Source: Phialophora verrucosa
Lineage: Eukaryota; Ascomycota; Eurotiomycetes; Chaetothyriales; Herpotrichiellaceae
Assembly (NCBI GenBank): GCA_002099365.1
Contig: MSED01000001.1
Coordinates: forward strand, 682,001-746,000
Direction: 5' to 3'
Length of the DNA stretch: 64,000 nt
Part shown: positions 24,299-36,208 of the stretch, in pieces
How positions within the stretch are numbered: position 1 is the stretch's first letter
How the letters are laid out: every line of letters begins with the position of its first letter
Notes under the pieces: generated by a model
Seen by the model: only the letters and a program-made list of their open reading frames with translations
Database searches by the model: none
What the model was told of the DNA's origin: nothing
Position numbers and translations under genes: made by a program

Positions 24299-25123
24299 CT
24301 TGACGACAGCGAGTTACTCAAAAACAGTGGGAGAGAAATGTGACAGGCAGAGAGAGAGAGAGAAGAAAAGAGCTTCGTGAGAATCCAAAGCTCGATTGTG
24401 TGAGCTGATCTGCTTCTTTTTCCAACCACGAGCTAGGGGAGCTCTCTGAGTTCCTGCAGATAGCTCGTCCTGTGTTATGACAACGGCTCCAGTCCACCAA
24501 TGGCGCTGACCACTATCCTGTGCCAGCAGGGGCTTTGGTTGCTCTTACCTAAAGCTAGAGCTAGAACGCCCATGGATCGAAGAACAACAAAGATATCATG
24601 CTTGGGGCCCCGCCGCGTTGACAGGACGAAATGCCAAATCATGACGGCATGGGCATCGTTGGAGCTCTCTCTTCCTGCAGTCTAGAAGCTTGGAGCTGTG
24701 CCACGTCCAAGCTTCCGGCGCATGTCGCGGGGAGGGGAGATGGGAGGGCCACATGGCTGGGATCCAGTGCGCGCAAGTCCATTCGGAGGGGCACGCAAGG
24801 ATATGTGCGAGTCGGTCAGAAGTATGAGCCAATGCTGTGTGTCAAGATTGCGGCCGTGCGTCGATGCATGGGTTGCTTATCAGTTGAACGGAGCGAGACT
24901 CGTCGTATCAGTTGGTGGAAGATGCGTTTTGTAAGACGAAGACGTCAATGTGTGAGAAGAAAGAGCTAGGCTGCGAAGGGAAGCTTGGATCGGGAGGGGG
25001 GTGGGGAGGAGGGACGAGTGCCGAGAGATCTGGCCTGGCCTTCTCACTCCTCTTATCGATGTTCTTTTTCTGAAAGTCTACATCACCTATGTGTTCACTA
25101 CGTAGTATCTACATATGCACGTG
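24299..25123. other. Intergenic between same-strand genes
   Basis: 825 bp holding the agmatinase-like promoter and the MATE gene 3' UTR. An (AG)n run lies at about 24347-24368 in the leader. No coding sequence is supported. Confidence 0.45.
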
Positions 25124-26680
25124 TCATTGAGGGCCGTTTCCCGCGGGCGCTGGCCCTGAGGACCCGGCAAGGCCGTTTTCCACCAGTTCGTCCTTGTCCA
25201 TCCGGGAGAATGCCTTCTCGACCTCGTACTCCCAGTTGCTGAATGCCACGATTGCCCACTCGGCAATCCCAACCAGATACAGAGCAATGCACTGGCCGAC
25301 CCATAGACCTGGGAGTCCCCAGCCGTGGAAGGCCAGCCAGATGCCCAGTGGGAGGGCGCCGCAATAGTAGCTGACAATGTTGACGGCGGCGCCGACGTGC
25401 TGGCGGCCCATGCCTCGTAGAGATCCACCACAACTGCCGTTCAATCCATCGGCAATCTGAAACAGGGCCACGTACGGCAAGACTTGCGCCGTCAGCCTCA
25501 CCACCCGCTCATCGTCGTTGAAGATCTTGGCGAAGACGTTCCTGGTGCCCATCAAGACCGCGAGCACCAGCGCTCCCATGATCATGCTCAGCCAGGCAGC
25601 GACGTTCGCAGATCGTGAAGCACCCTTTGCGTTGCGCGAGCCCAGCATGTTGCCAACTCTCGCGCTGGCAGCGACACCGATGCCGAAGGGGATAGTGTTC
25701 ATGACTTGGTCGGCCGTCATGATGACACTCTGCGACGCCAGTGGAATCTCTCCGAGGCGGCCGGCAGCCAATGCAACAATCTCGAAAGCCCACCATTCAG
25801 TGCCGACATGGACGAACCCGAGTGCAGCCAGTTTCGCAAAGACTCCGAGGTTTTGCAGACACCTCTTTGACCATCCGCCCCAGCATTCACCGCCTGCGAC
25901 AAACTTGGCGTACAGCACCAGCCCGAGGAACGAAAGCCAGTACCCAATGCCGGTGGCAAAGGGTGCACCGAGGATGCCCCAACCTGCTTTGTAGACGAAT
26001 AGGTAATTCAGCAACGCGCTGATCGGTGACGTGATCAGGAGAACATACGTCCCCGGCCGCATGATCTCCTGGGCCTGGAGGTATTTCTTCATCGTCTCGA
26101 AATAGATATAGCCCAGGCCGCCCGGTATCAGGCAGGTCAAGAATTTGGAGCTGTCATGCGACAGTTGCGGACTCTGACCAAGGGCCCTGAAGATGGGTTC
26201 CGAGCACAGCCAGATAACCGCAACCGGAATGTAGAAGAGTGTCAGCACGACGAAGCCGCGCTGAAGAAGGATCCCAAGGTCGTGCTTGTTCTTGCTCCCC
26301 GTAAACGTTGAACTCGCCAAGGTATCCAGGGCCGTCGAACCGCCCATCCCGATGAGCCATCCCGAGCACATGGCGAACATGTATGAAAAGGCAGCGGTTG
26401 AGAGATCCTGCGGTGATGCTCGGCCGACGATAAGGATAGACACCGTTTGCAGCGAGTTCTGTAACGTGTACGCCAGGATGACTGGAATAGAGCCTCGAAT
26501 CAACACCCAAAATTCGTGCAGGACCAGTTTTCGGGTGGGCGTCTCGTCTTCCGGGAGGATGTCCATGAGCTCGCCTTCCTCCTGGCTCGGCGTTTCATCC
26601 TCGTCGTCACGCTTCTTCGGCAGGAGCCCTGTGTGCTCGTTGGGCTCCTGCCGATGGATCTCGTCGTTGATCAGCGCCAT
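25124..26680 (-). CDS. MATE-family multidrug/organic cation exporter
   Basis: 518 aa from the ATG at 26680, with twelve predicted membrane segments after an acidic cytosolic N-terminus of about 70 residues. Segments IPVILAYTLQNSLQTVSILIVGR, GWLIGMGGSTALDTL, WWAFEIVALAAGRLGE and FGIGVAASARVGNMLGSRNAKGA follow the MATE pattern of two six-helix halves. MATE carriers exchange protons or sodium for cationic compounds; animal members move agmatine and related cations, which is suggestive next to an agmatinase-like gene but does not prove the substrate. The frame is open further upstream to 26737 without an ATG. A short 5' exon (ATG at about 26784, GTGAGT donor) exists, but its phase does not fit, so the start is the main doubt. 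Confidence 0.88.
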   Translation of the reverse strand: MALINDEIHRQEPNEHTGLLPKKRDDEDETPSQEEGELMDILPEDETPTRKLVLHEFWVLIRGSIPVILAYTLQNSLQTVSILIVGRASPQDLSTAAFSYMFAMCSGWLIGMGGSTALDTLASSTFTGSKNKHDLGILLQRGFVVLTLFYIPVAVIWLCSEPIFRALGQSPQLSHDSSKFLTCLIPGGLGYIYFETMKKYLQAQEIMRPGTYVLLITSPISALLNYLFVYKAGWGILGAPFATGIGYWLSFLGLVLYAKFVAGGECWGGWSKRCLQNLGVFAKLAALGFVHVGTEWWAFEIVALAAGRLGEIPLASQSVIMTADQVMNTIPFGIGVAASARVGNMLGSRNAKGASRSANVAAWLSMIMGALVLAVLMGTRNVFAKIFNDDERVVRLTAQVLPYVALFQIADGLNGSCGGSLRGMGRQHVGAAVNIVSYYCGALPLGIWLAFHGWGLPGLWVGQCIALYLVGIAEWAIVAFSNWEYEVEKAFSRMDKDELVENGLAGSSGPAPAGNGPQ

Positions 26681-27821
26681 CGAGCGCCGCCTGTCGTGGT
26701 CTTCTTCTGAGAGGCCACAACTGTGAGCAGGACACACTCCCGTCGTTAGACAGCGAACTCACCCGTCGAGCTGTATCTTCGCATGGCTGCCGCAAGCTGG
26801 GATTAGACTAGACAAGTCATAAAGTCTGACAATTCCGCCATTTGAACGAAAACGAAACAGACGTGAGGTAAGCTGGACATTAGCATCAAGGACGATCACA
26901 AAGCTTGTGGATCTGGTAAGTCATGATGTGTATTAACAAACTGGCCCACCGAGATACTGGCGCTGGCCGGTTGCAGAATCCTCGATCCACCGCATCGTGC
27001 ATGTCTGTGAGGGCCATTCTCGTCGAAGCAACTGGTCATGGCGAAACGTAACGGCAAAAAGCCGTATCACGAAAGCGAAGAAAGGCAGACGCGTCGAAAG
27101 ATGTTGCTGAGCAAAACGGCGGCATCAGCCAATAACGAGGCATGTCGGTCCTTATCTTCAGCCTGTACGACATTCTCCGCCGTGGTCCAGAGTCCTTCAA
27201 GGATCGACGAATGAAGAGGCAGGGGATCTTGGAGCGGCCGCATCGGCTGAAGGCTTGGTATCATCAACAAGCAAAAGCCCCTTGTTTATCTTTCAACGAC
27301 AAATCGCCCATCAGACGTCGCCTATCAGCCCGTCCTTATCTCAGCCTCTATCTTACCCATCAGCGCCCCTAGTTACCTGGGCCTGCGCGATGATATCTTC
27401 GACAAGATCCCTTGGCGACGGGTATTGCTTCCTTCGCTGCACCGTCTCCGCTGGTCCACGGTGCCATGGTCGCATCTTTGCCGCCACATTTTACGATGCC
27501 CAGGCACTACGATGAGGTCGTCGAGGAGATCCCGCCCGCAGCACGTTTTTACCTTGCGAAATGCGTCACAAGAACCAAGATAACGTGTCATGCAAGGTGG
27601 GTGTTGATCTCGGTCGGGTCTGGGGGAAGATCCATAGTATCCTGCTTCAGGGCTCGCTCGGCCTGTGGACTGCAAACCTGTCGCACTGTGGGTTGCTGTA
27701 AAGTCTTCGACAAGATATTCCCTTGGCCTTAAGCTACCGATTATCCGCCTTGTTGTTTCGTCTTTGACTTCGTTGTGTCATTCGCTGCGTGTTTGCCGTC
27801 CTGTTCCAGTCTCAACTCGCT
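26681..27821. promoter_or_regulatory. Divergent upstream region of MATE and MFS genes
   Basis: 1.1 kb between two divergent carrier genes. Two near copies of TCTTCGACAAGAT followed by CCCTTGG occur at about 27400 and 27706, roughly 300 bp apart, so part of the region may be an old duplication. No gene is supported. Confidence 0.4.
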
Positions 27822-29568
27822 ATGGCAGACGTCAAAAACGAGAAGCAGGCGGTGCCCGTCGCCGGGGGTGAACCTATACAGCAGCCGCTGCAGGAGAAGC
27901 TCGAGGAAAGCACGATCGCCCCTCTGCCGCCGGCTGTAGAGAACCTCGTGACGCGAGATGGGATTCGACTTCATCCTCAGCCGACGACCGACCCGCTGGA
28001 TCCTCTAAATTGGTCCAGCTTTCAGAAGCATGCAATCCTTGCGATTGTCATGTTCAAGTACGTTAGTCGCTGGTGCATATTGGAATAGGTGACTAATTTG
28101 AGCGAAAGGTATTTTCTGTTCACGTACATTACGACGACTACGGTGCCCAGTTTCCCGGATCTACAGGAGCAATTCGACATCAGCTACTCCCAAGTCAACT
28201 GGACGGTGGCCATTCCGGCCTTGGGTCTCGCCGTTGGGCCTCTGATATGGAGCTCCCTGGCGGACATCTTTGGTCGCCGGATCATCTTTATCGTCGGGAC
28301 TCTGATGGCATTCGGTGCGACGATCGGTGCCGCTGAAGCGTCTAACTATGGCGGTTACATGGCTGCGCGCTTCTTCCAGGGCTTTGGAGTGGCCCCCGCC
28401 TCGACCGTCGGCCTCGCCGCCATCAACGACATGTTCTACGAGCATCAGCGAGGTCAGAAAATCGGGCTTTGGGTCTTGGCAATCGACAGCGGCCTGCTCG
28501 TGGGCCCAATATTCGGCGGGTTCCTGAACATTGTCTCCCCGGCGTGGATTCAATGGTTCACCGCAATCTTATTCGGCGTTCTCATTGTCCTCGAAGTGGC
28601 CTTTATGCCCGAAACGCTGTATCCGCGAAACCACATGCTGTCGAAACTGCCGATGGCGACGGCTGAGGACGAGACGGCCGTCGACATCGAGAAGGTCGGG
28701 CGTCGCCGCAGCGACGCCAGCGCGGTCCACCTCTCGCGGACCAAAAAGCTCGTCTTCATCAACTACAAGCCCGTGCCGGGGATGCGACACCCGGCAGTGT
28801 ATGATGCGGTGCTCCGTTTCGTTCTGACATGGAAGTTCCTCACCGTCTCGATCGCCGTGTGCACATACTGCTTCCTCTGGTACTGGTGGATTCTCAGCGT
28901 CATCACCATGCTCCCGGCGGCCTACCTGGACTACACGCCGCAGATCCAAGGCCTCCTCTTCATCGGACTCCTCCTGGGCACCCTGTTCGCCGAGATCTTC
29001 CTAGGAGGCTATCTCAGCGACGTGGTGTGCACGCGCCTTGCGCGGCGAAATGGCGGCGTCCGTCTGCCGGAGATGCGCCTCTGGCTGATCTACCCCGCGG
29101 GCCTGCTGAGCGCCATCGGGCTTATCATCTGGGGCATCAGCGTCGACAAGGCATACCATTGGATCGTCGGCCAGGTGGCATTCTTCCTCTTCGCGGCCGG
29201 CATTCAGATGGGCAACACGGTCGTGTGCGCGTACATTGTGGATTGTTACCCGCTGCAAAGCATGAGCATCATCACCTTTTATGCCGTTTTGTTGAATTTG
29301 TCGGCCTTTATCGATCCGGTAAGTTTCTCGTTCACTCAGCCCGTCATCGATGTATTGTAGTGACTCTAACTAACATGTTTGTGCTTAGTTCTTCATTGCC
29401 CCCTGGCAAACTGATTCGGGCTGGACATGGTGCTTCGCGGCCCAGGGAATAATTGTCTTCTTCGGCGCCTTGCCTATCTTTGGACTCCTGCACAAGTTCG
29501 GCCCACTCTTGAGATCCAAGACCGGGACACCAGGTTGGGTGAACCCGGAGTTTGATGCGTTGTTATAG
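27822..29568 (+). CDS. MFS transporter, drug:H+ antiporter (DHA1) type
   Basis: Three exons (27822-28057, 28109-29318, 29389-29568) give 541 aa. A hydrophilic N-terminus of about 65 residues ends in DPLDPLNWSSFQKHA, the usual lead-in of fungal DHA1 carriers. Six helices follow, with the signature loop SSLADIFGRRIIFIVG between helices 2 and 3, then a long charged central loop (about 240-300) and six more helices, ending GTPGWVNPEFDALL. The last exon supplies FFIAPWQTDSGWTWCFAAQG, needed for the final helix. This carrier group includes yeast polyamine and cation transporters as well as drug exporters, so a polyamine substrate fits the context but is not shown. It is convergent with the next regulator gene. 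Confidence 0.9.
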
Positions 29569-30036
29569 ATGGATAGCCTGATTGAGTAGAACCCTGATGA
29601 TATGGCGGGCCCCTGGTCGTTGCGTGCAAACGGCCATGTGGGCGACTATGTAATTGTGTTACTGTCTGTCCTGCTATACTAGATTAGGCTGCATTGCACT
29701 GATCCAGGCCGTCCTGTGTAATCTAAACTGTACTACACTTAGGTATGCTGGACTGAACTGGGCAATACTAAACTCTACAAAGTACCACACTCACTATACC
29801 GTACCGGGCTGGATGTAGTACGTAGGATGTACTACTTAGGTCGACTACGCTATTCGGATGCGACGGATGCGACGCATTCCATTGTGTAATGTCCTTCCAC
29901 TGTTCAAGTCCATCGTTCGAGTCCCATGTTCAAGCCGAAGTTCAAGTCCGAGTTCAAGTCCATTATTCAAGTCCAGAGTCAAGTTTCTTAAAGATGAACT
30001 ACGCTCGACGACTTCCAATTATTTCTTTTTTTTAAA
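29569..30036. repeat. Repeat-rich spacer between convergent genes
   Basis: Six imperfect 12-13 bp units of the form GTTCAAGTCCATC occupy 29902-29977. Further left, TGTACTACACTTAGGT (29729-29744) recurs as TGTACTACTTAGGT (29828-29841) amid many CTGGACTGAACT-like and TACTA words. The single GTTCGAGTCC looks like a tRNA T-loop but no cloverleaf surrounds it. It is a simple-sequence expansion in a 3' region. Confidence 0.6.
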
Positions 30037-31988
30037 TTAACTCGACCGTTCCCCGCCGGCCATCCTTTCCGGCAACCTCACTCTCCCTCCCGCGGGGCCT
30101 CCTCTCCCACTCTCACTTCCCAGCGACTGAACCTCCACCCACAGCCTCAGCGCGTCCGGATCACTCGTCTGACTATGCCAGAGGAACGACTCCATCACGG
30201 CCTTGGCCTCCGTCCAGGACCGCACCTTGGCATCCACGGCCGAGCGCGCCACCAGGGCGACAAACGACCTTCTCTCGGCGTCATACCCGACGGCCATGAT
30301 GGCGCCGAGCACGGTTGCCCAGAAAACGAGTCGTAATTCGGGCCGGGTGAGCTGAGCGATCATCGCATCGTACAGGATCTGCAATTCATGCAGTAATAGC
30401 CTCGCGAGTCGAAGACGAGGAAAGGTCGAATAGTCGGTCGGATAGGTGATGAGGTTGGCGTAGCATATGCATGCCCATCGCGTGATTTCGTAGATTTGAA
30501 GCCGGGTCCGCTGTTGTTGCTGTTGTTGCTGCTGCTGCTCCGCGCTTCCCGCCGTACTGCCCTGATCCTCCTCCTGCTGCTGCTGCCGCCGCTGCCGCTC
30601 CTCTTCTCGTCGTAAATCCGCTGACGGAGGGAGCGATAATAGGCTGTGCTGCGTGAATTGCATCTGGTCGAGAATTACAGATGTTTGACTCTGCATCGAG
30701 CCCCCCGAGGCGTAGTCTTCCAGGATGGTCGTCATGTCCGCCAGGTACGCCCACACCACGGCCGGCGGGGAAGAAGACCACCCCGGGGGCACGGCGGGGA
30801 AGGAGATGTCGTCGAACCCTGTGCCGCGGCTCGGACTCGTCTGGGGGGAGATGGAGATGGTGTCAAAGGCATCCCGTGAGCGCAGTAGTCGGGACGCGTG
30901 GACCAGCTGTTCAACGGGATGGAGGCTGGCGAATGGGAAGAGAGGCGCCTTGAGATGGCGGCCGGAGAAGTGGATGCCCTGGCTGCCAGACGTCAGCTTG
31001 TTTGCATACGCGGGATCGTCTTCTCGAGCGAGCAACAACAACAATAACAACAAACTCACAAGCATACCGATCGGCGGATCTGAGCGCTCTGGATGTTCTG
31101 GACGCCGCCGAGCATCTTGACCACCGCGGCCAGGCCGAGCATATGCTCTTCCGCCACGTTGAGGCCCGTCGCCAAATGCAGCAGATTCCACGTCTTGAAA
31201 TTCGATTGTCTCGGCCGCGGTATGCTCCTGTCAACGTGGGGCAGATACGGCGGGAATGAAAGATGGAGGATCGTCGAGATGGTGCTCTCGTGCGTCGCGA
31301 GCGTAGGATCACTCAAGGCCTGTCGCAGCGATTCCAGCGACTTGGTGTAGAAGAACAGCTCCTGCGGAGTATGCTGCATAGATTGCCCGGCGAGCCACCG
31401 CCGACTGGTGCAGGAAAACCATGCCGCCCCCCAGTACGCATGTTCGTGGTGGAGTGCATATTTGGTGTAAGGGAGGACGCTTGTGTTTTGGACTTCGCCC
31501 ACGAAGAAATTGGAGTAGACCTGGTGGTGAGCTGTGGTGGTTTGACACCAGCACCCAAACATCAGCATATCCGCGTCGTCTCAAAGGCTCTCCCGCCAGT
31601 GCCGCCGCCGCCGGAGCGATTCCGCCTGGTCTTCTTACTCACCATAGAGCACGAGCTTGGCGACAAAGTCAGCACCGTCCGCGCCAGACGGCAGCGTGTT
31701 GAAACAGTCAAATCTCCCGCCCGGCTCTCTCAGAACGTTATGCTGCAAGGCTCGATTTGTGCTCCGATGTGCCGCGCGCTCCGACGCTGCCAAGCCAGGC
31801 CCTTTTCTAGCAGGAACGAGGCTTTGCTGTCCATGATATCGAGCGTCTCTACCGTGAGGGGGTCTGCGGCGCTGTTCAAGGTGCTGCCGCCGGGCGGCAT
31901 TCAGCTCATCGTCGTCTTGCGAGGTTGTCTCTGGGTCGTGGTTTTCATCGACTGGATCCGCAGGATTTGGGGCATCACAGTTGGCCAT
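30037..31988 (-). CDS. Fungal transcription-factor-like protein with polyQ tract
   Basis: Three exons (31643-31988, 31068-31531, 30037-30978) give 583 aa from the ATG used here. After an acidic, disordered start comes GGRFDCFNTLPSGADG, then a helical region (FFYTKSLESLRQALSDPTL, LNVAEEHMLGLAAVVKMLGG, LPERMAGGE) like the C-terminal part of fungal-specific regulators (Fungal_trans_2 style). A glutamine tract and a second Gln/Arg-rich run lie around 30520-30600. No zinc cluster is visible. The same-strand region 32072-32437 holds a basic segment (QRRKTKPAEPAEQL) and a GTAAGT donor at 32215, so a 5' exon is likely missing from this model and the N-terminal frame before DCFNTLP is uncertain. It sits beside a second regulator of similar layout. 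Confidence 0.65.
30512..30602 (-). repeat. Trinucleotide (CAG-type) repeat coding for glutamine
   Basis: Interrupted CAG/CAA codons give about nine consecutive glutamines, and a second Gln/Arg-rich block follows, both within the third exon of the regulator at 30037-31988. Such tracts vary in length between strains. Confidence 0.75.
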
Positions 31989-33172
31989 GAGCGTGCGAGG
32001 ACGGGGCGTGCGGTCTGATCTGAGCTGTCGCAAAACGCTCTCAAGGGCTGCATTAGAGAACGGATAGTAGATTACAGGTCCCCATGGCTAAGACCTTGCG
32101 ACCCGCCTGGATCGATTGCCGTCCACCCCGGCCATGAGGGTGGTCGCGGCCGTCCAATCGTAGTCAACGAATGTACTATCAGAAAGGGGCATAGCTTGCC
32201 AATCCTGCAACTTACCCTAGGAGATCCCCCGTGCATGTGCATGAGACCCACCGTTGGTGGCAGGGGGTCCACAAGACTCAAGCTAAGGCCGTCAACAAGT
32301 TCGTCCGCCAGTTGGGGCTTCGGCTTCTCAACTTGACGGTGATCATGAGCGAGTCGGACATGCACTTCAAGCTGTTCAGCAGGCTCGGCAGGCTTCGTTT
32401 TCCTGCGTTGACCAGCAGCTTTAATGCCGAAAACTAATGCGGGCTGTGTGTTGGGTTGGTGGCTACCTATCGACCCTGTACGCGATGCCAATTCATTAGG
32501 CCTGGCCGTTGTAGTTCCTACGTAATGACACGCCTGTATCCATCACCCGCAGTCCAGACCTATGAAGTTTACCCAGTGTGGAGGTGGTCTTGGTCGAGGA
32601 CGATTCTCTCAAGGCCACCAAAATTCAACACCGATGAGCGACTGAGCGGCTCGGGGTGCGTGTCCCATTGGGGCGGACTTGTGGAGAGCGTAGGCAGAGA
32701 CAGTGGTTTCTGATCTCTTCTGAAAAAGACAACGGGTAGAAGTGATAGGCTCCAAAGGTGCGGTGTCCAGCCAGCGTAGTCGCGCGGACATATCGAAGCA
32801 CAGAAGCCAAAATATCCATCGAAGATTCGATAGAAGTCCCCTCTTTCTATAGCTCGCCCCAGAGACGCCCGAGCGAACCACTTGCCGAAGAAGCAAAAGG
32901 TCTGGCCTGGCGAATCTCGAAACCAGCAGGGTAGAACTGCTTCAAATGGGTGAGTGTGAAGGCCTAAAACGATCCTTAGCCACGTTACTACCGGAAAGGG
33001 ATATTCCAGGGAGCTTACCGGCAAAGCAGGCCGCCCAACGGGGCAGAGCCCTATGATACCTGCGGCCATTTGGTCCTCTACTGTAGTCCCCATGCCTAGA
33101 TCGTTGGAGAGGGGGAGGACGCTGGTAGAGTCCTTGTTGGGCCAGTGGAGTGTCAACTCGTAAAACAGTAGA
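31989..33172. other. Between two same-strand regulator genes; possible missing 5' exon
   Basis: The part nearest the downstream regulator (minus-strand frame 32072-32437) reads as a basic segment ending HMHGGSPR at a GTAAGT donor, and may be a first exon of that gene. The part 32500-33172 has a 217-codon minus frame that overlaps the 3' end of the next gene and resembles no family. I do not call it a gene. Confidence 0.35.
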
Positions 33173-35336
33173 TCAGGCAATTTCATACTCGAGCATCTCG
33201 TCAGTTCCATCGCCTTGCTCAAACATATGCTGCTGGACCTCTAAAAATAGGTACATGCCGTCGAAATCGCTAATATCTCCAGACCATAAATAATCTTGAA
33301 GGATGGCTTGCATTGACTCCCAAGAATCGATACGCAAATTCCGGCAGAGACGAGCGGCAAGTGCAACAAGAGACGCTCGCTTGGGCGTCCCGATGGCAGC
33401 CAACGCGGCCATTGATGATATCCATAGAAGTAACCTTGTCGATGTCGCTCCGGGGCCGTGCTGCAGGGCTTCGGAAATGGCAGGCTCGAGCCTATTAGCG
33501 AGTTCCGGGAAAGGCACTGAGCATAGAGGCAAAGGGAGGATCGCGATGAGGCTGTACACTATCAGAGCATGACGGACCGCATCGAACACCACGGCTTGCG
33601 GGGTGTGTAGAGTCAGCGTCGCCGTTTCGGCGCTGGATGGAAGCGACATGATTTGATGCTGTGTCCAGTTTCGGGCGTCGCACACGTACTGCACGCCGAA
33701 CCACGTGAGCCGGTTGGAGAGGAATGCCTCTTGAATACTATCGTAGAGGATGGCTTCGGAGATTACAGACATGAGGGGTCCAGACACGGTGAGGGAGAGT
33801 GTGGTTGCATACTTCATGAAGCCAGGTGAGTGCCGCGGCTCCATTTCGACCATGATCCTGTTGTACTGGTCGGCGAAGTCGGCACTGAGGAACCAGCAGG
33901 GCGAGCGTGGCTTCGTCAATGTCCGACACGACGAAATAATGTCATTCCTAGCGAAGGCTTGAGCTTAGGGCTTGGATCCTTGCGGCTTGTTCATTGGTCT
34001 AGAAGTCACTTACTGTGTTTGACAGATTCTTAGGCCGGCCCAGAAAGGATCCAGACAGGTCTCGTTAGCGTGCAAGATTCGCCGTGCCGCTTCTTCGTGG
34101 TAGTTCAACCAGCGAGGCGCGACGCCCCAGAGGTGGAGATTTTGGAGCTTCGTCAGCGTGCTTTGTCTCGGCCCTGTTCGAGTGGCACGCACAGGAATGT
34201 CGTCTGTGGTCCCTAGCGCAAGCGACTGCATGGCTGAGCAGAGCATGCCTAATTCATTGGCTGCAATCGGGCGGTTGTGGTCACCGAGATCAGAAATCAT
34301 CTGAATGACGGATTTCACGGCGATACTGTGGCATAAATCTAGAAACCGTCTATGCTTGGTGGCTGCTTGGTTCGTCGGGCCCTTGTCCACCAGGCCCTTC
34401 GCACAGACCCAGACTGCAGCATGAAACGAGGCTGGATGTGAGCACATTTGCTGGACGTAGCGGGCCGCCACGACCGACATGGGTGGTGCCTGGTCACCGA
34501 CGAACGTCCTGTTGGTAATTACGTAGACTGCATATCGTTAGTCCTCCACAGCCGTTCACGCATTCGGGGCGCACAGTATCAAAGATTGAGTACCTACCAA
34601 GGTGGAGCAGGGGAGCCACCGCTTTCGACGGGAGCTCCGTGGGATACCCTCCTGGCTGTAGCGAGGCAACCCCATTTGGAGGAGGTACTCTGACCAACTG
34701 TGTCTCCGTGCGTGGTATCGCTCTCGAATCGTTATCGGTCTGCGCCGACGGTGCATCATCTCCCGCGTTTCGCTTTCCCCGGGTTCCAGAAGCCTGCTGG
34801 GTCGATGACACGGGAGGTTTCGGCATCCTTGATTTCCTTCCCCTCGGACGCACCTCCTTGGAGCGCTTCCATTGGTACCGAACAGCATTCGATCGGATGG
34901 TATGGATGCTATCCGGCGCAGTCTTTGCGGGATCGTACTGGATCAGCTGCAAGGGGTTTTCTGGCGGTACTGGAGGGGGCTCCATGTTGATTTGCGAAAC
35001 ATTCCGTCGTCGCTCGGAGGCATGACCGGATTGGAGCGAGCGCGAGTGCTGCTCATTTGTTGGCTGTGTGGTGGTTCTACCAGCCCTCGAGCCAGTATTT
35101 TCGGACACGGTTCTTGGAACGCTGTGCGCGGCTATGGGCTGTGAACACGGCGGGCTTGTATTCCTTCGAAAGCCGAAGGGCAGATGCCAGCGATCCCAGA
35201 CTAGCTTCTTGTAGCGCTCGTGCTTTCGGCCAAGCTGCACATGGCGATTAATTTCCTGTTTCTCTTGCTTACTGCTGCAAGACAGAGATCCCAGCGATGA
35301 GTTCTGATGGACAAAGAGAAGACCTGGCGGATCCAT
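33173..35336 (-). CDS. Fungal-specific transcription factor, no zinc cluster seen
   Basis: Three exons (34598-35336, 34014-34527, 33173-33947) give 675 aa; introns are 70 and 66 bp with GTAGGT and GTAAGT donors and GGACTAAC and CCCTAAG branch points. The start MDPPGLLFVHQNS, followed by a Lys/Arg-rich helix (QEINRHVQLGRKHERYKKL), is the usual opening of a class of fungal regulators that lack a Zn2Cys6 cluster. A disordered Pro/Arg-rich middle follows, then the helical C-terminal domain (SVVAARYVQQMCSHPAS, LTKLQNLHLWGVAPRW, WESMQAILQDYLWSGDISDFD). It matches the neighbour at 30037-31988 in overall order, including a WS.DI/WH.QT-type end and an LEVQ motif in both, so the two may be an old tandem pair. 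Likely a nuclear regulator of nearby genes, by inference. Confidence 0.75.
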
Positions 35337-36208
35337 CTGCGCTTGTAAAGATGGGGAGCGCGGTAGAGTCGCCCAACACCAGGACAGCAGAGATGCAATA
35401 CGCTTCAATTCGAGAGATGACGGACTGCACGATTTTCATCGGGACCACTCAATGCGTGATGGGCGGTCGCTGGAAAAGCCCTGATATTGGCTTCCCCCAT
35501 CTGCGATCGATGGCGTGCCTAGATGACATGTCCAGTGGCGTCCCGTGTAATGTCCTGCAGGTGCACCAGTTTATCAACTTGACGGGAGGAATCCCCGGGC
35601 CACGATTCGGTCAACCACAAGCGAGGATGCAGCCTAGCATCGCTGATTAGAAAGCGAATTTACAAGCGAGCTCGAGACAAAGTTAGCGGCACGCATTCTG
35701 GGGTCTTGGACTCTTTGACCAACGTAGGAAAGCCTTGTCCAGGACCAGCGGCACCTGCCACCCAGCCAGCTGCTGTAAAGTTCGGGGGCACCTTACCCAA
35801 AGATGCATGGTCGGAATGCAGCCCGGGCTCTCTTTGGCACTAATCGCTGCTCTACGAGATACCCCTGCGAGGCGGCCGCCGACCCCTACAACCTAGGCGG
35901 CAAGCACGGCAGGCGGAAATCGCTTGGCACCCCTTAGAAGAACCCCTCGCGCACATGTATCGTACCTTGAGCTGGGCTGGTCTTCAGCATATATATTTAT
36001 CGATCGTGACTCTCTGACGTGCCTAATCCATCCACCAGCCAAAACGTACGACAGCATCGACGCAGAACACTAATCTGCGGTCGAGGGCGGGCCCGCCGCC
36101 TGGTACACAACCTGCACCGACGTCTATTGCTGCTAGAAGCTGGCTTCTGCCTTGCTTTCGAGTCGACCCTATGTCACAAGGTGCAATTTGTATGTATCCT
36201 CGGCCCTC
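35337..36208. promoter_or_regulatory. Intergenic upstream of regulator gene
   Basis: 872 bp between the regulator start and the amidase stop, both on the minus strand. A plus-strand frame of 117 codons at 35297-35650 overlaps the regulator and resembles nothing. No gene is supported. Confidence 0.45.

Noticed and set aside
26738..26784. Short 5' exon for the MATE gene (ATG at about 26784)
   Set aside because: The GTGAGT donor and CACAG acceptor are good but the phase does not match the MATE frame, so it was left out of the model.
29911..29925. GTTCGAGTCC, like a tRNA T-loop
   Set aside because: It is one unit of the GTTCAAGTCC repeat; no D-arm, anticodon arm or acceptor stem can be drawn around it.
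31263..32018. 251-codon plus-strand open frame
   Set aside because: Antisense to the polyQ regulator; the minus-strand frames have consistent splice sites and phases, this one has no recognisable content.
32569..33222. 217-codon minus-strand open frame
   Set aside because: Overlaps the end of the regulator at 33173-35336, no family resemblance, tryptophan and cysteine content unlike a real protein here.
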